Source of the DNA: 79-D21 sp022839995
Lineage (GTDB): Bacteria; Synergistota; Synergistia; Synergistales; 79-D21
Length of the DNA stretch: 7,634 nucleotides
Direction of reading: 5' to 3'
Assembly (NCBI GenBank): GCA_022839995.1
Contig: JALHIN010000048.1
Coordinates: forward strand, 1 to 7,634
The notes under the pieces were generated by a model. That model saw only the letters and a program-made list of their open reading frames with translations, was not told where the DNA came from and made no database searches. This document shows positions 1 to 4,607 of the stretch, piece after piece (position 1 is the stretch's first letter; each line of letters begins with the position of its first letter). Made by a program: the position numbers and the translations under genes.

Positions 1-276
1 GATCGACATCCACGCCGACAGCGCCATTACCTCGTCCTTCGAAACGTTCGGATGGTACCTCACCCCACCCTTGTACGGGCCCAGCGCGTTGTTGTGGTGA
101 CTCCTCCATCCCTTCACCACCTTCACCGTCCCGTCCTCCAGGCGCAGCGGGATCGTGAGCTCCAGCACTTCCTTCGGCTCCTTGAGAATATCGATGAATT
201 CCTGCTCCACGTTCAGGTACGGTACCGCTTCGTCCACCTGCTTCAGGAACATCTCGTACGGATTCATCTTCGACAT
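1..276 (-). CDS. Glu/Leu/Phe/Val dehydrogenase, N-terminal part (probable second glutamate dehydrogenase)
   Basis: The first 92 codons are present and the rest lies beyond the left edge. The protein begins MSKMNPYEMFLKQ and carries the N-terminal substrate-binding domain of NAD(P)-dependent glutamate dehydrogenases, including the HHNNALGPYKGGVRYHP segment, whose lysine contacts the substrate carboxylate in this family. These enzymes oxidatively deaminate glutamate to 2-oxoglutarate and ammonia, or run in reverse. The ATG at 276 is chosen because AAAGGAGGAG lies about 9 nt upstream (286-295); a second ATG three codons later is less well placed. It is clearly diverged from the complete paralogue just upstream, so it is not a recent copy. 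The gene has its own promoter and is separated from that paralogue by a strong terminator. Preference for glutamate over another amino acid cannot be judged from this fragment. Confidence 0.9.
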   Translation of the reverse strand, partial: MSKMNPYEMFLKQVDEAVPYLNVEQEFIDILKEPKEVLELTIPLRLEDGTVKVVKGWRSHHNNALGPYKGGVRYHPNVSKDEVMALSAWMSI

Positions 277-285
277 GCCTGTCTC

Positions 286-295
286 CTCCTCCTTT
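286..295 (-). promoter_or_regulatory. Ribosome binding site of the partial glutamate dehydrogenase
   Basis: AAAGGAGGAG on the minus strand is a near-complete anti-16S match, 9 nt before the ATG at 276. It supports that start over the in-frame ATG three codons further in. Confidence 0.7.
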
Positions 296-356
296 GCCAT
301 AGGGTGGGCCTTCCGACTCAAGAATCTTTACCGCTTTTCCTTACGAAACCACTGCC

Positions 357-385
357 ATTATACCTCACGTTGTCTACCGCTTAAA
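357..385 (-). promoter_or_regulatory. Probable sigma-70 promoter of the partial glutamate dehydrogenase
   Basis: The minus strand carries a perfect TATAAT at 362-357, with TTTAAG 17 nt upstream at 385-380 as a weak -35. Transcription would start near 350, giving a leader of roughly 75 nt. It sits between the terminator of the upstream gene and the start codon, where a promoter is required if the two dehydrogenases are independent units. The -35 is poor, so an activator may be involved; that is inference. Confidence 0.55.
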
Positions 386-410
386 AGCAGGTCTCCACCC
401 CGCGCGAAGC

Positions 411-459
411 AGCAAAAAAGGAACCGGCGGGAGGAAACCCCGCCGGTTCCTTTTTTGCT
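411..459 (-). terminator. Rho-independent terminator, perfect 21-bp inverted repeat
   Basis: The arms 411-431 and 439-459 are exact reverse complements around a 7-nt loop. The GC-rich core GGAACCGGCGGG is flanked by A6 on one side and T6 on the other, so it could terminate in both directions. It lies 22 nt after the stop codon of the complete glutamate dehydrogenase and ahead of the next gene's promoter, so it insulates the two. Confidence 0.92.
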
Positions 460-481
460 GGTTTCGAGTTGCAGGCGAATC

Positions 482-1759
482 CTAGAGGAACGTCCCGCGC
501 ATGCGGACCGCGTCCGCAACCCGCTGGATGGCGACCATGAAGGCCGCGCGGCGCATCTTGACGTTCTTCTCCGCGGCATAGTCCCAGACCCTCTTGAAGT
601 TTTCGGTCATGATCTGGTTCAGCCTCTTGAGGTACTCCTCTTCGGTCCAGAAGAAGCCCGCGAGGTCCTGGCACCACTCGAAGTAGGAACCGATGACTCC
701 GCCGCTGTTGGCGAGGAAGTCCGGAACGATGATCACGTTCTTCTTCGCGAGGACTTCGTCGGCTTCCGGGGTGATGGGCCCGTTGGCGCCTTCGACGATG
801 TACTTGGCCTGGACTTTCTCGGCGTTCTTCGCGTTGATTGCGCCTTCAAGGGCGCAGGGGCAGAGGACATCCACGGGCAGGAACAGGAGTTCCTCGCCGT
901 CGAGCTTCTGGACGCCGGGCTGGCTGAAGCCTTCCAGGAGCTTCTTGGGGTGAGCATTGGCGAAAGCGATGGCAGCCGGGATATCAAGGCCTTCTGGAGC
1001 ATAATAGGCCCCGGTGATGTCACTGATGGCGACGACCTTCGCCCCATTCTCGTGAAGGGTCAGGGCCGTAAAGGTCCCGACGTTGCCGAAGCCCTGCACT
1101 GCGACCGTTGCGCCCTTGACTTCCTTGCCGACGACTTTCAGCAGTTCCATGGCGCAGGTCGCCACACCCACGCCGGTCGCCTGGGTGCGTCCCTTGGATC
1201 CCCAGAGGGAAATCGGCTTGCCGGTGAAGATGGCGGGCTCCATGTTTCCGCGCATCTTGCTGATGGTGTCCATGAGCCAGATCATTTCCTGCCCGCCCGT
1301 GTTCACGTCCGGAGCCGGAACGTCGGTCCAAGCGCCCACGATGGGCTCGATGCGGGCGGCCAGCCCGCGGGTGATGCGCTCCTTCTCTCCCTTGGAGAGT
1401 TCGAGCGGGTTGCACTCGACGCCGCCCTTGCCGCCGCCGTAGGGAATACCGGCGAGGGAGCACTTCCAGGTCATGAGCATGGCGAGCGCTTCGCACTCGT
1501 CCATGCAAACCTCGGGGTGGAACCGCAGGCCGCCCTTGTTGGGGCCGAGAGCCGAGTTGTGCTGGACGCGATACCCGTTAAAGACCTTCGTCGTCCCGTC
1601 ATCCATTACGACCGGGATGGAAACGGCGAGCTTGCGGTCGGAGTGGCTCAGGATCTCGACAAGATCGTCCTCGAGCCCCATTTCCTCGGCTGCTGCGTAG
1701 AAATTCTTCAAGGCGATGTCGAGCAGGACGTTTGTGGAAGTACGCTTGACCACGGGCAT
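482..1759 (-). CDS. gdhA: Glutamate dehydrogenase (Glu/Leu/Phe/Val dehydrogenase family)
   Basis: This 425-residue protein has the usual length for hexameric bacterial glutamate dehydrogenase, which interconverts glutamate with 2-oxoglutarate and ammonia in the cytoplasm. Visible family residues are Lys75 (PNKGG), Lys99 (MTWK), catalytic Lys111 (GGGKGG) and Asp151 (PAPDVNT). Their spacing of 24, 12 and 40 matches the K89/K113/K125/D165 set of the Clostridium symbiosum enzyme. The C-terminal half is a Rossmann domain with GFGNVG at 223-228, EGANGP at 323-328 and PDFLANSGG at 346-354. AGGAGGTG lies 8 nt before the ATG, fixing the start. The gene is its own transcription unit, with a strong promoter upstream and a strong terminator downstream. 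A second member of the family follows immediately. In an amino-acid fermenter the role is probably catabolic. Cofactor preference (NAD or NADP) is not decided here. Confidence 0.95.
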   Translation of the reverse strand: MPVVKRTSTNVLLDIALKNFYAAAEEMGLEDDLVEILSHSDRKLAVSIPVVMDDGTTKVFNGYRVQHNSALGPNKGGLRFHPEVCMDECEALAMLMTWKCSLAGIPYGGGKGGVECNPLELSKGEKERITRGLAARIEPIVGAWTDVPAPDVNTGGQEMIWLMDTISKMRGNMEPAIFTGKPISLWGSKGRTQATGVGVATCAMELLKVVGKEVKGATVAVQGFGNVGTFTALTLHENGAKVVAISDITGAYYAPEGLDIPAAIAFANAHPKKLLEGFSQPGVQKLDGEELLFLPVDVLCPCALEGAINAKNAEKVQAKYIVEGANGPITPEADEVLAKKNVIIVPDFLANSGGVIGSYFEWCQDLAGFFWTEEEYLKRLNQIMTENFKRVWDYAAEKNVKMRRAAFMVAIQRVADAVRMRGTFL

Positions 1760-1767
1760 GGAACAAA

Positions 1768-1775
1768 CACCTCCT
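1768..1775 (-). promoter_or_regulatory. Ribosome binding site of the complete glutamate dehydrogenase
   Basis: AGGAGGTG, a full Shine-Dalgarno match, is 8 nt before the ATG at 1759. It indicates strong translation and fixes the start. Confidence 0.85.
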
Positions 1776-1823
1776 GATAGGTTTCCCCTTTTGCGGGGAG
1801 TGCTGGACAGAATGAACCTTCTG

Positions 1824-1847
1824 CCTTGCCGGATACATTATCCAAGG
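1824..1847 (-). other. Small hairpin in the glutamate dehydrogenase leader
   Basis: In the roughly 90-nt leader the RNA can fold GGAUA around an AUG loop onto UAUCC, extended by CCUU pairing with AAGG across a 3-nt bulge. It is not followed by a U-tract, so it is not a terminator. It may affect transcript stability or be incidental; I do not recognise a riboswitch. Confidence 0.3.
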
Positions 1848-1855
1848 CCTTGCTT

Positions 1856-1883
1856 ATGATATGTGAAAGGAATCTCTTGTCAA
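1856..1883 (-). promoter_or_regulatory. Strong sigma-70 promoter of glutamate dehydrogenase
   Basis: The minus strand has a perfect TTGACA at 1883-1878, a 16-nt spacer, and TATCAT (5 of 6 matches) at 1861-1856. Transcription would start near 1849, leaving a leader of about 90 nt. It lies just after the terminator of the upstream selenoprotein gene, as expected for an independent, highly expressed unit. Confidence 0.75.
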
Positions 1884-1892
1884 GGGGAAAAA

Positions 1893-1924
1893 AGAAAGAA
1901 AAAAGGGGACCCCCCTGGGCCCCC
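1893..1924 (-). terminator. Rho-independent terminator after the Sec-Cys selenoprotein gene
   Basis: On the minus strand an 8-bp stem (1924-1917 with 1912-1905, one G-U pair) closes a 4-nt loop and is followed by TTTTTTCTTTC. It begins 15 nt after the TAA at 1939. This marks the end of a real gene in the 1939-2229 frame and so supports reading through the internal TGA. Confidence 0.85.
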
Positions 1925-1938
1925 ACATCTTCCGCTGG

Positions 1939-2229
1939 TTAAAGGATGGCCGTCTCGACGAGCACCATCGTGCTCCAGAACATCCCCCTCACCTCGACCT
2001 TGACTACGTTTCCCTCAAAAGACATTTCCTTCGGGACCCATAGAGTCACGTTTTCCTGGCGAAGTTCCAGGAATTCTTCCGGATTTTCCGGTTTTCCGCC
2101 CTCGACGAGGGCGGCCTTGTGGGCGCATCAGCCTGATCCGATGCGGGTAATCTCGATGTGCCCTTCATTGTTCCATTTTGCAAAGGTTTCACGCGCCTTT
2201 TGGCTCAGCTCCAGCACCAGGTTCGACAT
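1939..2229 (-). CDS. Small selenoprotein with a Sec-Cys pair, Sec encoded by TGA at 2130-2128 (HesB-like or CC/Se-motif family)
   Basis: The frame runs from ATG at 2229 to TAA at 1941-1939, 96 residues, interrupted only by TGA at codon 34. Read as selenocysteine it gives IGSG-Sec-CAHKAALVEGG. The start MSNLVLELSQKARETFAKW is a short helix like the N-terminus of HesB/IscA-type proteins. The C-terminal half has alternating beta-type segments with NVTLWVPKEM and a final MVLVETAIL. From memory this resembles the HesB-related selenoproteins and the small CC/Se-motif (seleno)proteins, where Sec or Cys precedes Cys; I cannot separate the two without a search. A role in redox or metal/sulfur chemistry is inferred from that resemblance. 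Supporting the reading are a ribosome binding site, a promoter, a terminator, coding quality on both sides of the TGA, and a SECIS-like stem downstream. It could instead be a nonsense-disrupted gene, but the SECIS-like stem makes that less likely. Confidence 0.82.
2096..2114 (-). promoter_or_regulatory. Candidate bacterial SECIS element of the Sec-Cys gene
   Basis: After the UGA (2130-2128) come 13 nt, then an uninterrupted 8-bp stem: CCGCCCUC (2114-2107) pairs with GAGGGCGG (2103-2096) around the loop GUC. The loop begins 21 nt after the UGA. Bacterial SECIS elements lie inside the coding region just downstream of UGA, with a short apical loop bearing an early G; in E. coli fdhF, SelB reads a loop GU. 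This stem fits that description. No bulged U like that of fdhF is evident. Confidence 0.68.
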
Positions 2230-2235
2230 TTCATT

Positions 2236-2243
2236 CCCCCCTT
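2236..2243 (-). promoter_or_regulatory. Ribosome binding site of the Sec-Cys selenoprotein gene
   Basis: AAGGGGGG lies 6 nt before the ATG at 2229 and supports that start. The ATG at 2234 is out of frame and too close to the site. Confidence 0.55.
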
Positions 2244-2261
2244 TTCAATCTCGTCAGGGAT

Positions 2262-2290
2262 ATTATACCCCTAGGATGTATTCAAGCCAA
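2262..2290 (-). promoter_or_regulatory. Promoter of the Sec-Cys selenoprotein gene, inside the end of rluA
   Basis: The minus strand has TTGGCT (4 of 6 matches) at 2290-2285, a 17-nt spacer, and a perfect TATAAT at 2267-2262 that overlaps the rluA stop codon. The start point would be near 2255, giving a leader of about 26 nt that includes the ribosome binding site. The small gene can therefore be expressed independently of rluA. Confidence 0.6.
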
Positions 2291-3204
2291 CCCTTGGATC
2301 GAAGGACTTCCCGGAAGTCTTTGGGGGGGTGGCAAATCAGGTTCCGCCCCGAGAGGTCCGCCAGGCAGGGAGGCAGGTCCGGAAACTCGATCATCCATGC
2401 GTGGAGAAGAGGACGGTGAACCCCCCTTGCCGCCCAGAACCGGTTCGGGCCGAAACGCCCGTACTTGGGATCCCCTAGGATCGGAAAACCACGATGCGCC
2501 AGGTGGAACCTGGCCTGGTGAGAAAGCCCCGTGACCAGCTCGACCCTGAGAAGCGAAAGTTCAGCATCCCCTACCACTTTGACGAAGTGCGTCAAGGCGG
2601 TTTCGCCGTCGGGCGCGGTTTCGACCCGGTTTTTCACGGGATCCTTGCGAATGGGGGCATCGATCCTTCCCGAAGAGGGGGCATCGCCCAGAACGATCGC
2701 CAGGTAGGTCTTTTTCACCCTTCGCGCGCGCCAGGCCTCCTGTAGCGCACGGAGGGCCGGCCCAGTCAAAGCGACGGTCACTAGCCCGGAGGTATTCCGG
2801 TCAAGGCGATTGACGGCGCTCGGCCGGAAACCGTCACCCAACCCTTCGAACCGGTTCCAGACCCGGCCGATCAGGCTGTCGTCTCCGGGTCCGGCAGGCT
2901 GAACGAGCAACCCTGCCGGCTTTTCGAGAACCCAGGCATTCTTCCCTTCGAACACAAATGAAAGATCCGCCCTTCCCGTTCCGGGTTCCTTCGTACGCGG
3001 GGCCTCCCAGGGCACCGTGATTTCCTGGCCGCTTTCCGGTCGGGCAGAAGGTTCCGCGGGTTTCCCCTCCAGTAGCACCTCTCCCTTCCGCAGGGCTCCC
3101 ATGATCCTGCCAAGAGGCACCTGGGGCCATCGAGTCCTCAGGATCCGGTCCAGTCTCCTGCCGGCATCGTTTTCCGAGGTTTTGAACGTGTAGGACATCC
3201 GCAT
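2263..3204 (-). CDS. RluA-family RNA pseudouridine synthase
   Basis: This 313-residue protein has the two-part layout of RluC/RluD-type enzymes, which isomerise specific uridines in 23S rRNA to pseudouridine. An S4 RNA-binding domain covers about residues 14-60 (RRLDRILRTRWPQV and following). The synthase domain then carries NRLDRNTSGL at 132-141 with catalytic Asp135, the KKTYLAIVLG strand, and the HRPLLHA segment near 263-269. The usual TGRTHQIR motif reads TGLSHQAR (225-232), so the motif arginine after TG is Leu227. The ATG at 3204 is preceded by GGGAGG with a 4-nt gap, while the ATG two codons later (3198) has a 10-nt gap; either may be used. The frame is open upstream to an ATG touching the selW stop, but that would translate through a terminator. 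The exact RNA target cannot be assigned. Confidence 0.88.
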   Translation of the reverse strand: MRMSYTFKTSENDAGRRLDRILRTRWPQVPLGRIMGALRKGEVLLEGKPAEPSARPESGQEITVPWEAPRTKEPGTGRADLSFVFEGKNAWVLEKPAGLLVQPAGPGDDSLIGRVWNRFEGLGDGFRPSAVNRLDRNTSGLVTVALTGPALRALQEAWRARRVKKTYLAIVLGDAPSSGRIDAPIRKDPVKNRVETAPDGETALTHFVKVVGDAELSLLRVELVTGLSHQARFHLAHRGFPILGDPKYGRFGPNRFWAARGVHRPLLHAWMIEFPDLPPCLADLSGRNLICHPPKDFREVLRSKGWLEYILGV

Positions 3205-3208
3205 TCTG

Positions 3209-3214
3209 CCTCCC
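3209..3214 (-). promoter_or_regulatory. Ribosome binding site of the pseudouridine synthase gene
   Basis: GGGAGG begins 4 nt after the U-tract of the preceding terminator. It is 4 nt before the ATG at 3204 and 10 nt before that at 3198. Its position decides against the longer starts near 3270. Confidence 0.6.
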
Positions 3215-3218
3215 GAGC

Positions 3219-3250
3219 AAAAAAAGTGCGGCGAAAGGACCTTTCGCCGC
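3219..3250 (-). terminator. Rho-independent terminator between selW-like gene and rluA
   Basis: On the minus strand a perfect 10-bp stem, GCGGCGAAAG (3250-3241) with CTTTCGCCGC (3237-3228), closes a 3-nt loop and is followed by AC and T7 (3225-3219). It begins 19 nt after the selW-like stop codon. The rluA ribosome binding site follows the T-run almost directly, so the element may act as an attenuator setting rluA transcription. Confidence 0.85.
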
Positions 3251-3269
3251 TTTCGGCCAGGAATTCCCA

Positions 3270-3509
3270 TCAACCGACGAACCGTTCCATTTCCGCCACG
3301 AGAAGGTCCGGGTCCGCATGCAGCCCGGTTGCCTTTTTGCTGTAAACGAGTTCCCCGTTGACGGAAAACTCGAAAACTCCACCGGAGGAAGGAACAAGTT
3401 CGAAGGACTCGATCCGGTTCCTGTACTTGCCAAGGATCGTCCCGGCAACGCCGAGAGCCCGTTCCAAGTACCCTCAGGCCGTACAGTATTCGAGGCGTAT
3501 CCTCACCAT
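3270..3509 (-). CDS. SelW-like (Rdx family) selenoprotein, Sec encoded by TGA at 3476-3474
   Basis: ATG at 3509 to TGA at 3272-3270 gives 79 residues with one internal TGA at codon 12. Read as selenocysteine, the N-terminus is MVRIRLEYCTA-Sec-GYLERALG, with the Cys9-x-x-Sec12 redox motif after the first beta strand that defines the SelW/Rdx thioredoxin-like family. The rest fits the family: a helix with LGKYRNRIE, the SGGVFEFSVNGELVYSKK hairpin, and a C-terminal DLLVAEMERFVG helix. Bacterial members are about 75-100 residues, usually with CxxC or CxxU, and are thought to act in thiol redox; the substrate is unknown. AGGAGG lies 8 nt before the ATG. Without Sec decoding only a 65-codon frame from a TTG at 3467 remains, which would lack the active site. 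A SECIS-like hairpin follows the UGA. I am confident of the family and of Sec insertion. Confidence 0.93.
3434..3460 (-). promoter_or_regulatory. Candidate bacterial SECIS element of the SelW-like gene
   Basis: Downstream of the UGA (3476-3474) the RNA folds UCUCGGC (3456-3450) onto GCCGGGA (3446-3440) around the loop GUU. Below an internal loop, GGG (3460-3458) pairs with UCC (3436-3434). The apical loop begins 24 nt after the UGA, within the range usual for bacterial SECIS elements, and starts with GU, as SelB recognition requires in E. coli fdhF. Confidence 0.65.
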
Positions 3510-3517
3510 GGTATGCA

Positions 3518-3523
3518 CCTCCT
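3518..3523 (-). promoter_or_regulatory. Ribosome binding site of the SelW-like gene
   Basis: AGGAGG is 8 nt before the ATG at 3509. It shows that translation begins upstream of the in-frame TGA, not at the TTG at 3467 that lies after it. Confidence 0.8.
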
Positions 3524-3551
3524 GGAACCTGTGGCGCTCTTTCTCTTTGTT

Positions 3552-3560
3552 ATTTTAGCA
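3552..3560 (-). promoter_or_regulatory. Possible extended -10 promoter for the SelW-like gene
   Basis: TGCTAAAAT on the minus strand is an extended -10 (TGn plus TAAAAT, 5 of 6 matches). It lies in the 69-nt gap before the gene and about 43 nt from its ATG. No good -35 is visible, so expression may also come from the upstream cluster. Confidence 0.35.
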
Positions 3561-3578
3561 TATGACATCTTTCTTGCA

Positions 3579-4607
3579 TCATTCCTGCCACTTCCAGAAC
3601 CGGCGTTGGGCGGAATAATGGAAGTCGCTGATTTCCTCCCCATCCGACATGTTCCCGGTGGCATCTCCCCAGCAGAACAACCGGAAATCCAGTTCGTCCG
3701 CAGAAGAGACGATCAGGGCCTCCGGCGTGGCCGGCAGGACTGCAGCTCCGTATTCTTTCTGACCATGATGGCTCAGCAGGATGTGCCCGATCGCCAGCGT
3801 CGAGCGTTCATCCAGCCCGAAGGTTTCCGCAAAACGAAGGAACCGTGCGAACCCCGGCCCTACGTGGTCCAGCACGGCTCCGGGCAGGGTCATCTCGGGA
3901 ACCGGGGAAAGGCTGTAGGACTCGACTTTCCCGAGATCGTGGAGCAGTGCCCCGGCGACCACCACTTCGGTGTCGATCCCCGCGTGGGGGGAAGCCGCAG
4001 CGGCCTGCGCCATGGCCAAAGACAGGCGGGTGACCGCCACCGTGTGCTCCAGCAGGCCGTGCGCGTAGGCATGGTGGTGCGTGACGGCGGCCGGGGAGTT
4101 CCTGAACCGATCCCAGAACTCGCCGGCGAAGACCTGCCGGAGAAAGGGGCAGAATCGGCCGGAACCCGATTCGACGAATCCCCAGAACTCCCTTTCCAGG
4201 TCTTCGAGAGGAACCGGGGCAGCCTGGACGTAGAGAGAAGGCGGGTATTTCTCCTGGTCCAGAAGGTAGAGGGCCGTGACGTTCACCTGGGGTTGGCCCC
4301 GGAACTCAACCGTTTTTCCCTGGACCCCGATCGATTTGCCCCGTAGGGTCCGGGGAAATGCATCGGCTGCAGGGTCCAGGAGTTTCTTCGAACCTTCCGA
4401 AAGATCCCACCAGGCCGCATCGCCCCAGATTTTCCCATCGAAACTTCCCGTCGAATCAGAAAGGGTAAGTTCCCAAAAGGGCTTCCCGTTTTTGTCGCTT
4501 CGCCGGCTCAGTTTCTGGACGACCCCAATGCCTTTGAAGGTTTCACCCGCGGGAAGCCTTCGAATCTCCGCGCATCCGGTCGGCTTGTCTTCCATTTCCG
4601 TCCTCAT
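3579..4607 (-). CDS. OB-fold plus HD-domain protein, YhaM-type 3'-5' exoribonuclease candidate
   Basis: This 342-residue protein has an N-terminal OB-fold of the tRNA-anti type, about residues 22-115 (GIGVVQKLSRR, WELTLSDSTGSFDGKIW). An HD phosphohydrolase domain follows, with HHHAYAHGLLEHT at 177-189, the metal-binding HD pair His223-Asp224 (ALLHDLGKV), His275, His280/281 and Asp304 (SSADELD). This order, and HHAY..GLLEHT in particular, is that of YhaM/Cbf1-type 3'-5' exoribonucleases, slightly longer than the roughly 314-residue Bacillus protein. The ATG at 4607 overlaps the apgM stop as ATGA, implying translational coupling. The ATG four codons in (4595) has GAGGACGG ahead of it and may be the true start. 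RNase activity is inferred from the family; some HD proteins of this layout act on other nucleic acids or nucleotides. Confidence 0.85.
   Translation of the reverse strand: MRTEMEDKPTGCAEIRRLPAGETFKGIGVVQKLSRRSDKNGKPFWELTLSDSTGSFDGKIWGDAAWWDLSEGSKKLLDPAADAFPRTLRGKSIGVQGKTVEFRGQPQVNVTALYLLDQEKYPPSLYVQAAPVPLEDLEREFWGFVESGSGRFCPFLRQVFAGEFWDRFRNSPAAVTHHHAYAHGLLEHTVAVTRLSLAMAQAAAASPHAGIDTEVVVAGALLHDLGKVESYSLSPVPEMTLPGAVLDHVGPGFARFLRFAETFGLDERSTLAIGHILLSHHGQKEYGAAVLPATPEALIVSSADELDFRLFCWGDATGNMSDGEEISDFHYSAQRRFWKWQE

Noticed and set aside
155..1777. A 540-codon open frame on the plus strand across both glutamate dehydrogenase genes.
   Set aside because: It is antisense to the complete dehydrogenase, which has every catalytic residue, a ribosome binding site, a promoter and a terminator. 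Long antisense frames are common in GC-rich coding DNA, and the translation resembles no family I know.
3205..3273. Longer starts for rluA at TTG 3273 or ATG 3270.
   Set aside because: They would translate through a strong terminator and add 22-23 residues with no match to the S4 domain. The start at 3204 has its own GGGAGG.
1939..3509. The in-frame TGAs as nonsense mutations or sequencing errors making two pseudogenes.
   Set aside because: Both TGAs fall at the predicted redox residue, both are followed by GU-loop hairpins at SECIS spacing, and the frames are otherwise intact with normal expression signals.
3555..3581. The HD gene's TGA stop is followed by TGC, as in the Sec-Cys gene, and a read-through would add seven residues after the Sec before TAA.
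   Set aside because: There is no stem-loop at SECIS distance, the extension is tiny, and the HD protein already has its full family length.
3318..4346. A 342-codon plus-strand open frame opposite the SelW-like and HD genes.
   Set aside because: It is antisense to two recognisable genes, has no ribosome binding site that I can see, and its translation has no recognisable motif.
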